From NCBI RefSeq assembly GCF_900110255.1, contig NZ_FODD01000013.1, forward strand, positions 124,001 to 188,000: 64,000 nt of DNA, read 5' to 3'. The DNA comes from Actinacidiphila rubida. GTDB taxonomy: Bacteria; Actinomycetota; Actinomycetes; Streptomycetales; Streptomycetaceae. The position numbers and the translations under genes are program-made. The notes beneath the pieces were generated by a model. It saw nothing but the letters and a program-made list of their open reading frames with translations, was not told the DNA's origin and searched no databases. Positions within the stretch are counted from its first letter, which is position 1. Every line of letters begins with the position of its first letter. Shown one piece after another: positions 1 through 7,995 of the stretch.

Positions 1-93
1 ATCGGGTACGGAACGGCGGTGGCCCTGATGCTCCTCATGGTGGGCGCGCTGTTCTCGGTGCTGTACCTGCGCCTGCTCCGGACGGAGGTCTGA
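1..93 (+). CDS. Carbohydrate ABC transporter permease, C-terminal fragment (MalF/UgpA-like)
   Basis: The window opens inside a gene; the last 30 codons read in frame to TGA at 91-93. The visible peptide is one hydrophobic helix (GTAVALMLLMVGALFSVLYL) followed by a short basic tail (RLLRTEV). This is how MalF/UgpA-type sugar permeases usually end. The next gene, a MalG-like permease, starts one base after this stop, as in the standard substrate-binding protein/permease/permease operon of CUT1 sugar importers. The binding protein and most of this permease lie upstream of the window. The family call rests mainly on this context. Confidence 0.7.
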   Translation: MGYGTAVALMLLMVGALFSVLYLRLLRTEV

Positions 94-94
94 C

Positions 95-997
95 ATGGCG
101 GTCGTCTCGTCACCGAAGCTCCAGGCCCGGCGGGAGCGCTCCCGCCCCGTGCAGGAGCGCGCCACCGCCAAGCGCTCCCGGCGGCGCACCGAACAACTCG
201 TCGTCAACGCGATCCTTCTGGTGATCACGCTGGTGTTCCTGGTCCCGCTGGCCTGGCTGCTGCTGGCGTCGGTCAACGGCACCGCGGACCTGCGCGTGAG
301 GATGCCCGACCCCGTCACGTTCGACAACTTCCACCGGGTGCTCAACAGCGACATCACCTACCGGCCGATCCTCAACGGCCTGATCCTGTGCGGCGGCGCG
401 ACCGCGCTGTGCGTGGTGTGCGCGGTGCTGGCCGCCTATCCGCTGTCCCGCTACGAGTCGCGCTACAAGCGGCCCTTCCTGCTGACCATCCTGTTCACCA
501 CGGGCCTGCCCATCACCGCCGTGATGGTCCCGGTGTACGCCATGTACGTGCAGGTCAACCTGATCGACACCATGTACGGGACGATCCTGTTCCTGGGCAG
601 TTCCGCACTCCCGTTCGCGATCTGGCTGACGAAGAACTTCATGGACGGCGTGCCGCTGGTGCTGGAGGAGGCCGCCTGGACCGACGGCGCGTCGTCCCTG
701 CAGACCCTGCGCCGCGTGGTGCTGCCGCTGATGTGGCCCGGCCTCACCGTGGTGACGATCTTCACCTTCCTGAGCATGTGGGGGAACTTCTTCGTCCCCT
801 TCTTCCTGCTGCTGTCCCCCGACCAGCTGCCCGCCTCGGTGAGCATCCTCAACTTCTTCAGCTCCCGCGGCACCGTGGACTACGGGCAGCTCGCGGCCTT
901 CTCCCTGCTCTACTCCGCCCCCGTGGTGGTGCTCTACGCCGTCATGTCCAAGGTCCTCGGCGGCAGTTCCGCGCTCGGCGGTGCCCTGAAGGGCTGA
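95..997 (+). CDS. Carbohydrate ABC transporter permease, MalG-like
   Basis: Inner-membrane permease of a CUT1-type sugar importer, 300 aa. After a basic cytoplasmic N terminus (about residues 1-33) there is a first membrane helix (about 36-58), then a periplasmic-side loop and five further hydrophobic segments. The BPD_transp_1 EAA loop, which docks the ATPase, begins at E191-E192-A193-A194 and continues to the LPLMWPG segment. The start follows a GGAGG at 83-87 and sits one base after the preceding permease stop, so translation is probably coupled. No ATPase gene follows; Streptomyces CUT1 systems usually share one multitask ATPase (MsiK). The alpha-mannosidase downstream suggests the substrate is a mannose-containing oligosaccharide, which is an inference from context. 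Confidence 0.9.
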   Translation: MAVVSSPKLQARRERSRPVQERATAKRSRRRTEQLVVNAILLVITLVFLVPLAWLLLASVNGTADLRVRMPDPVTFDNFHRVLNSDITYRPILNGLILCGGATALCVVCAVLAAYPLSRYESRYKRPFLLTILFTTGLPITAVMVPVYAMYVQVNLIDTMYGTILFLGSSALPFAIWLTKNFMDGVPLVLEEAAWTDGASSLQTLRRVVLPLMWPGLTVVTIFTFLSMWGNFFVPFFLLLSPDQLPASVSILNFFSSRGTVDYGQLAAFSLLYSAPVVVLYAVMSKVLGGSSALGGALKG

Positions 998-1095
998 CTT
1001 CGTCCGGATTCCGCACGTTTGCCTCAGGGAACTCGCGATAATCCGCAGGGTTCCGTACGCATCCCCGTCACCCACGCTTATGCGAGGAGCGATAC

Positions 1096-4000
1096 ATGCA
1101 CGACGACCGGAGGCTGGTGGAGGACCGACTCGAGCGCGTCCTGCGCGAGAGGATCCGCCCCGCCGTCCACGCCCTGAGCGTGCCGCTGGAGGTCCACCTC
1201 TGGCACGCCCCCGGCGAGCCGGTGCCCGTGGCCGAGGGCCTGGCCGCGCCGTACGAGCCGGCACAGGTCGGCGAGGTCTGGGGCCGGCCGTGGGGAACCA
1301 CGTGGTTCCGGCTGACCGGCGCCGTACCCGCCGCATGGGCGGGCCGGCACGTCGAGGCGGTGGTCGACCTCGGCTTCGGCGAGGACCACCCGGGGTTCTC
1401 GGCGGAGGGTCTCGTCTACCGGCCCGACGGCACGGCGGTCAAGGGACTCCACCCGCGCAGCCAGTCCGTGCGCGTCACGGCCGGCGCCGAGGGCGGCGAG
1501 GCCGTCCTGCTGTACGTGGAGGCCGCGGCCAACCCGATGATCGCGGGGCCGGTGACGGCGCTCGGCGACACCGCCACGGCCCCGCCCGAACCCCTGTACC
1601 GGCTGCGCCGGGCGGACCTCGCGGTCTTCGACCGCACCGTCTGGGAACTGGTCCAGGACCTCGACGTGCTCGGCCAGTTGATGCACGAGCTGCCGGTGGA
1701 CACCCCGCGGCGCTGGGAGATCCTGCGCGCGGTCGCCGCCTCCCTCGACGCCCTGGACCCGGATGACGTGGCCGGTACCGCGGCGGACGCCCGGGCCGCC
1801 CTGGCCCCGGCGCTCGCGGCCCCCGCCCACGCCTCGGCACACCGGGTGTCGGCCGTGGGCCACGCGCACATCGACTCGGCGTGGCTGTGGCCGCAGCGCG
1901 AGACGATCCGCAAGGTGGCGCGCACCGCCTCCAACGTCACGGCGCTGATGGACGACCACCCGGAGTTCGTCTTCGCCATGTCCCAGGCGCAGCAGCTCGC
2001 CTGGATCAAGGAGCACCGTCCCGAGGTGTTCGCCCGGGTCCAGGAGAAGGTCGCCGCCGGGCAGTTCGTGCCGGTCGGCGGCATGTGGGTCGAGTCGGAC
2101 ACCAACATGCCCGGCGGCGAGGCGCTGGCCCGGCAGTTCACCCACGGCAAGCGCTTCTACCTCGAGGAGTTCGGGATCGAGACGCGGGAGGTGTGGCTGC
2201 CGGACTCGTTCGGCTACACCGCCGCGCTGCCACAGCTGGTGAAGCTGTCGGGGTCCACGTGGTTCCTGACGCAGAAGATCTCCTGGAACCAGACGAACGC
2301 GTTCCCCCACCACTCGTTCTGGTGGGAAGGGCTCGACGGGAGCCGGGTGTTCACCCACTTCCCGCCGGTCGACACCTACAACTCCGACTTCTCCGGACGG
2401 GAGATGGCGCACCTGGTGCGCAACTTCCGTGACAAGGGCGGGTCCAGCCACTCGCTGGTGCCGTTCGGCTTCGGTGACGGCGGCGGCGGTCCCACCCGCG
2501 AGATGCTCGCGCGCGCCGAGCGGCTGCGGAACCTGGAGGGCGCGCCGCGGGTCGAGATCGAGCCGCCCGCCGAGTTCTTCGCCAGGGCCGAGGCCGACTA
2601 CCCGGACGCGCCCGTGTGGGTGGGCGAGCTGTACCTGGAGCTGCACCGGGGCACGTACACCTCGCAGGCCCGCACCAAGCAGGGCAACCGGCGCAGCGAA
2701 CACCTCCTGCGGGAGGCCGAGTTGTGGGCGGCGACGGCGGCGCTCCGGACCGGCTTCAGCTACCCGTACGAGGTGCTGGACCGGCTCTGGAAGACGGTGC
2801 TGCTGCACCAGTTCCACGACATCCTGCCGGGCTCCTCCATCGCCTGGGTGCATCGCGAGGCGCGTGACACCTACGCCCGCGTGGAGCAGGAACTGGAGGA
2901 CGTGATCGGCGCCGCGCTGCGCGCGCTGGCCGGTGAGCCGGACGCCGGGGGCACGGTGGTCTTCAACGCCGCGCCGCACGCGCGCTCCGGCGTCCCCGCC
3001 CTGGGCGGCGCGGTCCCGGCGGAACCGGCCGGCCCGGTGTCCGTCACCGAGGACCCGGGGGGCGGCTTCGTCCTCGACAACGGGCTGCTGCGCGTGCGGG
3101 TCGACCGGCGGGGTCTGGCGACGTCCGTGTACGACGTCGCCGCCGATCGCGAGGCCGTGGCGCCGGGCAGCGCCGCCAACCTCCTCCAGCTGCACCGGGA
3201 CCTGCCCAACCACTGGGACGCCTGGGACGTCGACGCGTTCTATCGCAACACCGTCACGGACCTGACGGGCGTCGACGAGCTGCAACTCGTCGACAAGGAC
3301 CCGTCCGTGGCGAAGGTGCGGGTGGTCCGGAGCTTCGGCGCCTCACGGGTCGAGCAGACCCTGGCGCTGCGGGCCGGCGCCAAACGTCTGGACATCGACA
3401 CCGAAGTCGACTGGCACGAGCGGGAGAAGCTGCTCAAAGCGGCCTTCCCGGTCGACGTGCACGCCGACCGCTCGGCCGCCGAGACCCAGTTCGGGCACGT
3501 CTTCCGCGCCACGCACACCAACACGAGCTGGGACGCGGCGAAGTTCGAGATCTGCGCCCACCGCTTCCTGCACGTGGGCGAGCCCGACTGGGGCGCGGCC
3601 GTCGTCAACGACTCCACGTACGGCCACGACGTCACCCGCACCGTCCGGCCGGACGGCGGCACGACCACCACCGTCCGGCTGTCGCTGCTGCGGGCCCCGC
3701 GCTTCCCCGACCCGGACACCGACCAGGGCAGCCACCACTTCCGGTACGCGTTCGTGCCGGGCGCGGACCTCGCCGACGCGGTCCGCGAGGGCTACCGGGT
3801 GAACCTGCCCGAGCGGACGGTGCCGGGCGGCCGGGCGGTCCCGCCGCTGGTCGCCGTCGACAACGGCGCCGTGGTCGTGGAGTCGGTGAAGCTCGCCGAC
3901 GACGCGTCCGGTGACGTGGTGGTCCGTCTCTACGAGTCCCTGGGCCGCCGGGCCCGCGCCGCCGTGCGCACCGGCTTCCCGGTCGCCTCCACCACGGTCG

Positions 4001-4125
4001 TCGACCTGCTCGAGCGCCCCCTGCCCGACGACGGCGCTCCCGTCGAGGCGTCGGACGACGGCCTGCGGATCGCCCTGCGCCCCTTCCAGATCCTCACGCT
4101 CCGCCTGACTCCGGCCGCTGACTGA
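1096..4125 (+). CDS. Alpha-mannosidase, glycoside hydrolase family 38
   Basis: A 1009-aa protein that should hydrolyse alpha-mannosidic bonds. An N-terminal ancillary region is followed by the GH38 catalytic domain from about residue 254. The zinc-site motif H258-I-D260 and the nucleophile/zinc ligand D370 (in LPDSFGY) are both visible, as is the later HQFHDILPGSS segment that supplies the last ligand. C-terminal beta-sandwich domains fill the rest. There is no signal peptide, so the enzyme should be cytoplasmic and act on imported oligosaccharides, which fits the sugar permeases just upstream. The start follows GAGGAG at 1084-1089. The 98-bp leader contains the imperfect inverted repeat GGAAC(1028)...GTTCC(1054), a possible operator. 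A perfect hairpin ends the unit. Confidence 0.95.
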   Translation: MHDDRRLVEDRLERVLRERIRPAVHALSVPLEVHLWHAPGEPVPVAEGLAAPYEPAQVGEVWGRPWGTTWFRLTGAVPAAWAGRHVEAVVDLGFGEDHPGFSAEGLVYRPDGTAVKGLHPRSQSVRVTAGAEGGEAVLLYVEAAANPMIAGPVTALGDTATAPPEPLYRLRRADLAVFDRTVWELVQDLDVLGQLMHELPVDTPRRWEILRAVAASLDALDPDDVAGTAADARAALAPALAAPAHASAHRVSAVGHAHIDSAWLWPQRETIRKVARTASNVTALMDDHPEFVFAMSQAQQLAWIKEHRPEVFARVQEKVAAGQFVPVGGMWVESDTNMPGGEALARQFTHGKRFYLEEFGIETREVWLPDSFGYTAALPQLVKLSGSTWFLTQKISWNQTNAFPHHSFWWEGLDGSRVFTHFPPVDTYNSDFSGREMAHLVRNFRDKGGSSHSLVPFGFGDGGGGPTREMLARAERLRNLEGAPRVEIEPPAEFFARAEADYPDAPVWVGELYLELHRGTYTSQARTKQGNRRSEHLLREAELWAATAALRTGFSYPYEVLDRLWKTVLLHQFHDILPGSSIAWVHREARDTYARVEQELEDVIGAALRALAGEPDAGGTVVFNAAPHARSGVPALGGAVPAEPAGPVSVTEDPGGGFVLDNGLLRVRVDRRGLATSVYDVAADREAVAPGSAANLLQLHRDLPNHWDAWDVDAFYRNTVTDLTGVDELQLVDKDPSVAKVRVVRSFGASRVEQTLALRAGAKRLDIDTEVDWHEREKLLKAAFPVDVHADRSAAETQFGHVFRATHTNTSWDAAKFEICAHRFLHVGEPDWGAAVVNDSTYGHDVTRTVRPDGGTTTTVRLSLLRAPRFPDPDTDQGSHHFRYAFVPGADLADAVREGYRVNLPERTVPGGRAVPPLVAVDNGAVVVESVKLADDASGDVVVRLYESLGRRARAAVRTGFPVASTTVVDLLERPLPDDGAPVEASDDGLRIALRPFQILTLRLTPAAD

Positions 4126-4167
4126 ACGACCCGTCGGGGACCGCAGGGACGACTCCCTGCCCGGACC

Positions 4168-4204
4168 GGCGTGCCGGCCAACCCACGGGGGTGGCCGGCA
4201 CGCC
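4168..4204 (+). terminator. Hairpin terminator after alpha-mannosidase
   Basis: Perfect 13-bp inverted repeat (GGCGTGCCGGCCA at 4168-4180, complement at 4192-4204) with an 11-nt loop, 43 bp after the mannosidase stop. There is no U tract, which is usual for actinomycete terminators. Confidence 0.75.
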
Positions 4205-4510
4205 GTCACATGAACGCCCCCGTCGCGTGGACGCCGGCACGTCGACGCCCCCGTGATCCTCAGCGGTGGTCCGCGACGCCCGGCGGGGCACTCCGGACCG
4301 CCACGTCCGGCTCACCGCCGTCGCCCCGAGCCGGCCCTCGCCCAGACGCCGGCCCGCGGTCGCCGCCGCGCCCGCACACCGTGACCACCGCGCGGCAGGC
4401 GGGCCGCGGGAGTCCCCGGCCGGTGCGGGCCACCGCCCGCCGGTACCTCCGGCGTCGTCCCCGCTCGACCCGGCAGGCAGAATGAGCCCCCTTCCGGACC
4501 GGAGGTGGAG
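4205..4510. other. Intergenic stretch without recognisable gene
   Basis: About 300 bp between the mannosidase terminator and the LAL regulator. Short open frames here lack a ribosome-binding site and recognisable composition, so they look like GC-rich chance frames. The only clear element is the GGAGG at 4501-4505 that serves the next gene. The LAL promoter must lie here, but I see no convincing -35/-10 pair. Confidence 0.5.
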
Positions 4511-7474
4511 ATGAGTGCAGCAGCGGGCGCGGACACCCCGATACGCCCGGCGGGTCCCGGCGTCCCCCGCCTCGTCGGCCGGGACCGCGACCTGGAGCTG
4601 CTGGGCAGGGCCCTCGACGAGCGCCCGGGGCTCGTCGCGGTCGCGGGCGAGGCGGGCATCGGGAAGAGCCGCTTGCTCGCCGAACTGCTGCGGGAGCGGC
4701 CGGAACGCGTGCTGGTCGCGGTCTGCCCGCCGTTCCGCGAGCCGTACACGCTCGGCCCGGTCGTCGACGCGGTCCGCGGCCTCGCCGCCGGCGTCGCGGA
4801 CCTGCCGCTGACCGCGCTGGCCGGCGCACTGCGGCCGGTGTTCCCCGAGTGGGCCGGGCAGTTGCCGCCCGCACCCGACCCGCTGGCCGACGACGCGGCC
4901 TCCCGGCACCGCCTGCTCAGCGCCCTCGCCGAGCTCGTCGACGCCCTCGGGGTGGGCCTGCTGGCGCTGGAGGACGCGCACTGGGCCGACGAGACCACGC
5001 TGGAGCTGCTACTGCTCCTGCGGGCCCGGCGGGAGCGCCCGCGTCTGGTCCTGACCTACCGGCCCGAGGACGTCCGCCCGGACTCGCTGCTGCGGCGCCT
5101 GGTCGCGCACACCGGCGTCACGCGTGTGGAGCCCGGGCCGCTGGACGCCGCGGGAACCGCGGACCTGGTGTCGTCGATGCTCGGCGGGGAGCCGGTCTCG
5201 GCGGAGTTCGCGGAGTTCCTGCACCGGCGCACCGACGGGCTGCCGCTGGCCGTCGAGGAGTGCGTCCGGCTGCTGTACGCCCGCGCGGACCTGGTCTGCG
5301 AGGACGGCGCCTGGCTGCGGCGCGACGTCGCCGAGCTCGATGTGCCGCCCAGCATCCGCGACGCCGTCCTGGAACGGGCCTCCCGGCTCGGGCCGGCGGC
5401 CGGCGCGGTGCTCGCGGCGCTCGCCGTCCTCGAAGGGGAGCATCCCCCGGGCCTGGTCGCCGAAGTCGCCGGACTCCCCGCGGGCGACGCCGAGGACGGT
5501 GTGGCCGAGGCCCTGGCCGGCGGCCTGCTGCAGGAGGACCGCGAGGCCCGCCTGGGGTTCCGGCACGGTCTGGCGGCGCGGAGCGTCTACCGGGCGCTCG
5601 GCGCCATGGAGCGGCGGCGCCTCCACCAGCGCGCCGGACAGGCCCTCGAACGGGAGCGGGTGCGACGCGTCGCCGAACTGGCCCGGCACTTCCGGGAGGC
5701 AGGCGACCGGCCCCGCTGGGCGGCGTACGCGGAGCAGGCGGCGGACCGGGCCGTCGCCTCGGGCGACCCGCGGACGGCGTTCGGGCTGCTCCACGACGTC
5801 CTCACCGGCCGTGCCGCCGAGGGCGCGGAGGTGGCGCGCCTGGTCCAGCGGATGCCGATGTACGCCGCGCCCGGCAACGGGCCGCTGCGCGAACTGGTCG
5901 CGGTGCTGCGGGAGACGGCCGGCAGCGGGCTCGCGCCGAAGGAGCGGACCGAGGTCGTCTGGCAGCTGGCCCGGTTGATGTTCCACGTCGGGGACATGGA
6001 GGCGGCCTCGGCCGAGATGGCGCGGATCGTGCCCGCCCTGGTCCGGGAGCGCCCGGCGGCCGCGGTGCGCGCGATGATGATGCTGGCCCGCCCGCTGGGC
6101 ACCGCGCACCCGGCGGCTCACCACCGCGCGTGGCTGGACCGTGCCGGGGAGCTGATCGGCGCCGGGCCGGGCGCGGCGTCCGGGCCGCCCGCGGGTCCGG
6201 CCGTTGAGCGTCCGCCGGGCACCACGCCCGAGGACCGGCTGTCGTTCCTCATGGACCGCGCCGCCACCCTCCTGGTGCTCGGCGATCCCGCCGGCTGGGC
6301 GGCGGCGGCCGAGCTTCCGGACGGCGGGCGCAGCCCCGGCGAGGTGCTGCAGCGCGCCCGCGGGTTCGCCAACCTCGGCGAGGCGGCGATGCTGTGGGGA
6401 CGGTACGGCGACGCGCGGCGGCACCTCGACGCCGCCGCCGAACTCGCCGCACGGCACCAGCACCTGCGCCTGCACGCCCTCGTCGGCGCGACCCTCGCCC
6501 ACCTCGACTGGCTCACCGGCCGGTGGCCCGGCCCGGCGCGCTGGGCGGACTCGGCGCTCGACGCCGGCGAGCCGGTGCTCCGCGCGGACGCGCTGCTGCT
6601 GAGGGGCCTGTTCGACGCGGCGCGCGGCGACCACGAGCGGGCGCGGGAACGGGTGGCGGGCGCGATCGCGGTGGGGCGTCCGCGCGGCCCCGCCGACGGG
6701 TCGCGCGACCCGTCGGCCGTCCTCGCGCGGGTGGCGATCACGGCCGGCGCGCCCGGCGAGGCGCGCGCCGCCACCGATGCCGCGTGGGAGCTCGTGCAGG
6801 CGAAGCAGCTCTGGCTGTGGGCCGCGGAGACCGCCCCGCTGCGGATCCGCGCGCTGCTCGGCGCGGGACGCGCGGCCGAGGCCCGCCGCGCCGCCGAGGC
6901 GTTCGCCGAGGGCACCCGTGGCCTGGACGCGCCGATCGCGACGGCGGCCCGGCGGCTGGGCACGGCCCTGCTCGCCCGCGCGGACGGCGAACTGGGGGGC
7001 GCCGCCGAGCGGTTCGAGGCGGCCGCCGCCGCGTGGGACGCCCTTCCCCGCCCGTACGACGCGCTGCTGGCCCGGGAGGAGGCGGCCGGCTGCCGGCTCG
7101 CCACCGGCGACCGGGAGGCGGCCGTCGCTGTGCTCCGCACGGTCTTCGACGGCCTCACCGCCCTGGGCGCGACCGGCGACGCGGACCGGGTACGGCGCTC
7201 GCTGGCGGACGCGGGCGCGCGGGTCGCGGCACGGGCCGGCCGGCCCGGCTACGGCGACCGGCTCTCACCCCGCGAACTGGACGTGCTGCGGCTCCTGGTG
7301 GAGGGCAGGACCAGCGCCCAGATCGCCCGCGTCCTCGGACTGTCCCCGCGCACCGTCGAGAAGCACGTCCACTCCGCGATGCGCAAACGCGGCGTCCCCT
7401 CCCGCACCGCCCTCGCCGTCGCCGCCGTGGAGTCCGGCGACGTCCCGACGCCTCGCCCCACCCCCCACTCCTGA
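4511..7474 (+). CDS. LAL-family LuxR regulator with AAA ATPase domain (cassette 1)
   Basis: Large ATP-binding transcription regulator of the MalT/PikD type, 987 aa. Near the N terminus there is a Walker A motif (GEAGIGKS), then a Walker B segment (LLALEDAHWAD). A long alpha-helical TPR-like middle follows. The C terminus is a LuxR helix-turn-helix (LSPRELDVLRLLVEGRTSAQ, then SPRTVEKHV). I chose ATG 4511, placed 5 bases after GGAGG (4501-4505), over GTG 4505, which overlaps that site. It is a close paralogue of the broken LAL gene at 29395-32371, with matching LVGRDR, CPPFRE and GPVVDAVR segments. The next genes are a small acidic peptide and an S53/kelch protein in the same orientation, the probable targets. 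No PKS or NRPS genes are nearby. Confidence 0.93.
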   Translation: MSAAAGADTPIRPAGPGVPRLVGRDRDLELLGRALDERPGLVAVAGEAGIGKSRLLAELLRERPERVLVAVCPPFREPYTLGPVVDAVRGLAAGVADLPLTALAGALRPVFPEWAGQLPPAPDPLADDAASRHRLLSALAELVDALGVGLLALEDAHWADETTLELLLLLRARRERPRLVLTYRPEDVRPDSLLRRLVAHTGVTRVEPGPLDAAGTADLVSSMLGGEPVSAEFAEFLHRRTDGLPLAVEECVRLLYARADLVCEDGAWLRRDVAELDVPPSIRDAVLERASRLGPAAGAVLAALAVLEGEHPPGLVAEVAGLPAGDAEDGVAEALAGGLLQEDREARLGFRHGLAARSVYRALGAMERRRLHQRAGQALERERVRRVAELARHFREAGDRPRWAAYAEQAADRAVASGDPRTAFGLLHDVLTGRAAEGAEVARLVQRMPMYAAPGNGPLRELVAVLRETAGSGLAPKERTEVVWQLARLMFHVGDMEAASAEMARIVPALVRERPAAAVRAMMMLARPLGTAHPAAHHRAWLDRAGELIGAGPGAASGPPAGPAVERPPGTTPEDRLSFLMDRAATLLVLGDPAGWAAAAELPDGGRSPGEVLQRARGFANLGEAAMLWGRYGDARRHLDAAAELAARHQHLRLHALVGATLAHLDWLTGRWPGPARWADSALDAGEPVLRADALLLRGLFDAARGDHERARERVAGAIAVGRPRGPADGSRDPSAVLARVAITAGAPGEARAATDAAWELVQAKQLWLWAAETAPLRIRALLGAGRAAEARRAAEAFAEGTRGLDAPIATAARRLGTALLARADGELGGAAERFEAAAAAWDALPRPYDALLAREEAAGCRLATGDREAAVAVLRTVFDGLTALGATGDADRVRRSLADAGARVAARAGRPGYGDRLSPRELDVLRLLVEGRTSAQIARVLGLSPRTVEKHVHSAMRKRGVPSRTALAVAAVESGDVPTPRPTPHS

Positions 7475-7751
7475 GCCCTTGAAGGGCCGCCGCCCGCACG
7501 GCACACACCCCGCCCGCCGGCCGCCGGGTTCCGGGACCCGAGAGACGATGCCGGCCACCAGCAGGAGCCCGGCCCGCCGACGGCGTGCGGACCCGCCGAT
7601 GGGAGCCCGCGCTGCGGACGGCGGCGGGGCGAGGGCCCCGCGCCGGGGGGCGCGGCGAAACCCGAGGGGTTTCCCGGGTAGTTCTGCGCATTGTCCGCTC
7701 CGTGACGCGCGGCGTTCACTGCTTGCTCAGGTACAGAACGGAGCAGCCGCG

Positions 7752-7943
7752 ATGACCTCTGGAAACGGTGCCGATCCCTCGGGCGGGGAGCCCACGGCGG
7801 CCGAACCCACCGGCGAGGTGCCGGAGTTCGGCGAGGACGTGGGCGGCGGTGCCGACACCGCCGCCGAGCCGGCCCCGGCACAGGACGCGGACCGGCCCCG
7901 CCCGCCGAGGCGGAAGGCCGGAGTGGAGTACCGGCCGGTCTGA
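7752..7943 (+). CDS. Small acidic cysteine-free peptide ending in VEYRPV (cassette 1)
   Basis: 63 codons starting at ATG 7752, eight bases after GGAG (7740-7743). The product is rich in Gly, Glu, Asp, Pro and Ala, has no Cys and no signal peptide or membrane helix, and is probably disordered. An acidic N-terminal two thirds is followed by a basic RPRPPRRK stretch and the C terminus GVEYRPV. A gene of the same kind (32549-32704) occupies the same place in cassette 2 and ends in GYEPL, so both end Tyr-x-Pro-aliphatic. The S53/kelch gene starts 52 bases downstream, so cotranscription is likely. Function is unknown. A precursor or leader-type peptide, a secreted-protease partner or a signalling peptide are all possible. 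I do not recognise the family. Confidence 0.6.
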   Translation: MTSGNGADPSGGEPTAAEPTGEVPEFGEDVGGGADTAAEPAPAQDADRPRPPRRKAGVEYRPV

Positions 7944-7995
7944 CCGGCACCCCCCTTCGCGCCGGCCCGGCCGGCGCACCCCGCTGAGGAGAACG

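Noticed and set aside
4205-4510. Short open frames between mannosidase and LAL gene
   Set aside because: No ribosome-binding site, no motif, codon bias unlike neighbours.
4511-7474. LAL regulator as a marker of an antibiotic gene cluster
   Set aside because: No polyketide, nonribosomal peptide, terpene or RiPP-maturase genes are visible anywhere in the window.
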